Below are positions 61,495 to 64,000 of a DNA stretch of 64,000 nucleotides, piece by piece. Position numbers and translations under genes: made by a program. The stretch comes from Oscillospiraceae bacterium (lineage in GTDB: Bacteria > Bacillota > Clostridia > Oscillospirales > Oscillospiraceae), in the NCBI GenBank assembly GCA_015068305.1, contig SVKV01000009.1:1-64000 (forward strand), in the 5' to 3' direction. Below the pieces are notes generated by a model, which saw nothing but the letters and a program-made list of their open reading frames with translations, was not told where the DNA came from and made no database searches. How positions within the stretch are numbered: the first letter of the stretch is position 1; each line of letters opens with the position of its first letter.

Positions 61495-62106
61495 TTATTC
61501 CTGGGAATTCTTGATGATGTTGACCACAATGTCGGTGCACTGCTCAATACCCAGAACGCCGGTATCCAGACAGATATCATAGTTCTGAGCCTGGCCCCAG
61601 GTGCGGCCGGTGTAGTGCTGATAGTTGACACGACGGCGCTTATCCTTCTCGGCAAGACGCTGCTCGGGGGTCTTCTCGGAATCGCCGTACAGACGGACGA
61701 TACGCTCTGCCCGGTAGGGGGTGTCCGCAAAGACATAGACATGGAGTGCATCCGGGCGGTCCTTCAGAATATAGTCTGCATTCCGGCCCACGATGACACA
61801 GGGACCCTTATCAGCCAGCTGTAGGATCACATTGCACTGGATATTCCAAAGGAAATCAGCGGTGGAAAGACCGTTCATGATGCCGGGAACACCCTGAGGT
61901 GCAAAAGCATAGCTGAAAAGGCTGCCGCTGGGGGAATGCTCGCCGTGCTCTTCCACAAACTTGGGAGCAAAGCCGGACTCCATAGCAATCTGGTCCACCA
62001 GTTCCTTGTCATAGAAAGGAATACCCAGAGCTTCTGCGACCTTACGGCCAATGGTACGGCCACCGCTGCCGAATTCACGGCTGATGGTGATGATTTTCTT
62101 TTCCAT
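61495..62106 (-). CDS. Cytidylate kinase-like protein
   Basis: 203 residues from the ATG at 62106, behind AGGAGG. P-loop EFGSGGRTIGRKVAEAL near residue 11 and a lid region (AEKDKRRRVNYQHYTGRTWG) match the cytidylate-kinase-like Pfam family found in many Clostridia beside the true Cmk. A nucleoside monophosphate kinase role is plausible but the substrate is not known. Confidence 0.87.
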   Translation of the reverse strand: MEKKIITISREFGSGGRTIGRKVAEALGIPFYDKELVDQIAMESGFAPKFVEEHGEHSPSGSLFSYAFAPQGVPGIMNGLSTADFLWNIQCNVILQLADKGPCVIVGRNADYILKDRPDALHVYVFADTPYRAERIVRLYGDSEKTPEQRLAEKDKRRRVNYQHYTGRTWGQAQNYDICLDTGVLGIEQCTDIVVNIIKNSQE

Positions 62107-62210
62107 AGTCTTACCTCCTTGAGAGAATGATCTTCCTGATAAAATTATAGCAAATTGACAATTCGTTGTCAACTAAGGGATGGAGATTTTAGCTTTATTT
62201 ACCAATGCTC

Positions 62211-63566
62211 CTATCTTTTTGGATCATCCGCCGGGATCTTACGCAGCACCGTCAGCTGCAGCGGAACCGCGCAGCAGAAGGTCAGAAGATCCGCGATGGA
62301 CTGGGTCATCTGAATGCCGGTCAGACCGAACAGGGCAGAGAGAATCAGAACCAGGGGGATGAAGAAGCAACCCTGTCTTGCAACCGCCAGGAAGGTGGCC
62401 GGTACCACGAGTCCCATGGACTGCATCATCATATTGCTCATGACCACCCAGCTCTGCAGGCACAGAGTCATGCACTGGAACCGCAGGGCCCGGGTGCCGC
62501 ATTCGATGACTGCCGGATCATCCCGGAACAGTGCAATCAGATCCGGTGCAAAAATGAAGCCCAGAATGCTGACGCACAGCAGGAAAATGAAGGAGATTTT
62601 TACACAGAACCAGAAGCCTTCCTTCACCCGGGAGTACAGTCCGGCGCCGTAGTTGAAGCCGCAGACCGGCTGGAAGCCCTGGCCGAAGCCCAGCATGGCG
62701 GAGAAGCCGAACATGGTGATTCTCTGGACAACACCCATGGCCGCAATGGCTGCATCGCCGAAGGGCTGTGCTGCATGGTTCAGGCAGATGGTCGCCACAG
62801 AAGCCAGGCTCTGCCGGGCCAGGGAGGGGAAACCGCCCTTGAAGATCATCCGGAAATAGAACCACTTGAATTTGCAGTTCCGGATATGGATATTGATGTT
62901 GCTGCCCTTGGAGCAGCCTTTCAGCAGCAGACAAAAGCTGACAAACTGACTGATGATGGTAGCCCAGCCGGCACCAGCAACACCCATATCAAATACAAAA
63001 ATCAGCAGCGGATCCAGGGCGATATTCAAAATCGCACCGCTGACAATACCGACCATGGCATAGTTGGCGCTGCCCTGGAAACGGAGCTGATTGTTCAGCA
63101 CCAGCGAAGCAGTCATCCAGGGGGCACCGATGAGGATCACCCGCAGATAGCTTTCCGTATAGGGCAGAATCGTGGGGGTGGAGCCAAGGAAATAGGCCAG
63201 GGGCTCCAGGAAAATCTGACCCAGAATGCAGATGCCGAGGCCCGTCAGCAATGCGGAGAAGAAGCCTGTTGCCGCCATGTTGGAGGCTTCCTGGTAGTTT
63301 TTCTTACCCATCTGAGAGGAGATGTAGACACCGCTGCCCTGTCCGTAGAAAAATCCCACAGCCTGGATAATAGCCATCATGGAAAACACCACACCCACAG
63401 CACCGGTGGCAGCGTTGCTGTCCAGCATACCGACAAAGTAGGTATCCGCCATGTTATAGAAAGCCGTAACCAGCATGCTGATGATGCAGGGCACTGCCAG
63501 CCGGCAAATCAGCCTGGCAACGGGGGGCTCCGTCATCTGGCGGTATTTCTGTTCACGTTCGTCCAT
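62211..63566 (-). CDS. MATE-family efflux transporter
   Basis: 451 residues, twelve membrane helices, Na+- or H+-driven drug/metabolite exporter. Starts PVARLICRLAVPCIISMLVTAFYNMADTYFVG, typical of the DinF/NorM-like branch common in Clostridia; the second half repeats the first (GFPSLARQSLASVATICLNHAA). No regulator is adjacent. Substrate unknown. Confidence 0.93.
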   Translation of the reverse strand: MDEREQKYRQMTEPPVARLICRLAVPCIISMLVTAFYNMADTYFVGMLDSNAATGAVGVVFSMMAIIQAVGFFYGQGSGVYISSQMGKKNYQEASNMAATGFFSALLTGLGICILGQIFLEPLAYFLGSTPTILPYTESYLRVILIGAPWMTASLVLNNQLRFQGSANYAMVGIVSGAILNIALDPLLIFVFDMGVAGAGWATIISQFVSFCLLLKGCSKGSNINIHIRNCKFKWFYFRMIFKGGFPSLARQSLASVATICLNHAAQPFGDAAIAAMGVVQRITMFGFSAMLGFGQGFQPVCGFNYGAGLYSRVKEGFWFCVKISFIFLLCVSILGFIFAPDLIALFRDDPAVIECGTRALRFQCMTLCLQSWVVMSNMMMQSMGLVVPATFLAVARQGCFFIPLVLILSALFGLTGIQMTQSIADLLTFCCAVPLQLTVLRKIPADDPKR

Positions 63567-63623
63567 ACTATCACCTGAATCGTTTTTCTTTTCATTATAG
63601 CACGTCTGTTTCCAATTTCAAAC

Positions 63624-63651
63624 AAAAAAGACAGCGCATTTGCGCTGTCTT
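63624..63651 (-). terminator. Terminator of the last gene
   Basis: AAGACAGCGCA (63628-63638) pairs with TGCGCTGTCTT (63641-63651); U run on the minus strand. Confidence 0.88.
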
Positions 63652-63656
63652 GGTCT

Positions 63657-63999
63657 TTAGCTGAGAAATTTGATGTATTGCAGAACCGGAGATTCCACTG
63701 CTTTTCCGCGGCAGACATCCACAAAGCAAAGAATCCTGGCAACCAGAAGCACCAGCAGTGCAACCATGCCGAGAATCGGCACGATAAATGTCCAGCACAG
63801 GATGGCAGAGAAGAGCAGGATCAGAGTTTCCAGAATGATAAATTTCAAAGACTGACGGACATGAAAACGGGTGAATTCCGACTTGTGAGACATCAGCAGC
63901 GCAATGATGATGCCGACGGCTCCAAGAAGATAGACCCCCAAGCAGAGAAGCTTGTTCTCGGCAATATCGGATTTGCAGAAGTTCTGGGTATGGTCGCAG
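63657..63999 (-). CDS. DUF4870/Tic20-like membrane protein, 5' end outside window
   Basis: The frame stays open to the window edge and continues without an SD before the TTG at 63941, so the gene begins outside. The visible part has a polar start (CDHTQNFCKSDIAENKLL), then helices: LGVYLLGAVGIIIALL, a conserved RFHVRQSLKF turn, and two more helices. FHVRQ/FHARQ between helices is typical of DUF4870/Tic20-like proteins. Function unknown. Confidence 0.75.
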   Translation of the reverse strand, partial: CDHTQNFCKSDIAENKLLCLGVYLLGAVGIIIALLMSHKSEFTRFHVRQSLKFIILETLILLFSAILCWTFIVPILGMVALLVLLVARILCFVDVCRGKAVESPVLQYIKFLS

Positions 64000-64000
64000 A

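Overview
The window looks like the chromosome of a strictly anaerobic, spore-forming Bacillota of the class Clostridia, most likely a gut Oscillospirales/Ruminococcaceae-type bacterium. The evidence is gene content: SpoIIID, WhiA, a LytR-CpsA-Psr protein, DUF1385, DUF4317, PadR-DUF1700-DUF4097, pyruvate:ferredoxin oxidoreductase, a Re-citrate synthase, and clean SD-led genes including TTG and GTG starts. No rRNA, tRNA or CRISPR array was seen. The genus is not determinable by eye.

Region 1-~8130 is visibly more AT-rich than the rest and holds the right part of a Tn7-like transposon. On the minus strand are tnsA, tnsB, tnsC and a full-length tnsD/tniQ, each overlapping the next. Ahead of them (1-2862) lie probable cargo genes: two overlapping exported proteins, a lipoprotein and an XRE regulator. 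The tnsA-proximal end (7820-8130) carries an array of phased 11-bp repeats, probably TnsB sites, and abuts the terminator and 3' end of guaA. This is the same geometry as Tn7R next to glmS, so guaA is the inferred attachment gene. The left end is outside the window. The TnsA is short and appears to lack two of its usual catalytic residues.

8250-23100: guaA (an ATP pyrophosphatase half without a glutaminase domain), two ribokinase-fold kinases, a surface polysaccharide deacetylase with Ig-like repeats, pullulanase, an alpha/beta hydrolase, and a four-gene operon (Re-citrate synthase, GntR/FCD regulator, aconitase, isocitrate dehydrogenase). That operon makes 2-oxoglutarate from acetyl-CoA and oxaloacetate. 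Its promoter overlaps a perfect GntR-type palindrome. A PadR-controlled membrane-protein operon follows.

23100-43000: rlmH, spoIIID with a SigE-like promoter, threonine aldolase with a palindromic operator, an AI-2E transporter, a flavoprotein, nifJ, comM-thiI-cinA, a leucine-rich-repeat surface protein, tex, an Fe-S aldo/keto reductase, a divergent PRPP synthetase, an orotidylate-decarboxylase-like protein lacking the catalytic motif, and a glutaredoxin. Three conserved-looking small genes (51-57 codons) lie in gaps.

43000-64000: LCP protein, murB-whiA-dnaE, a lipoprotein/two-component operon leading into DUF1385-prmC-recA-recX-rimO-pgsA, an ECF sigma factor with its likely membrane partner, DUF4317, a cytidylate-kinase-like protein, a MATE exporter, and a membrane protein cut by the window end.
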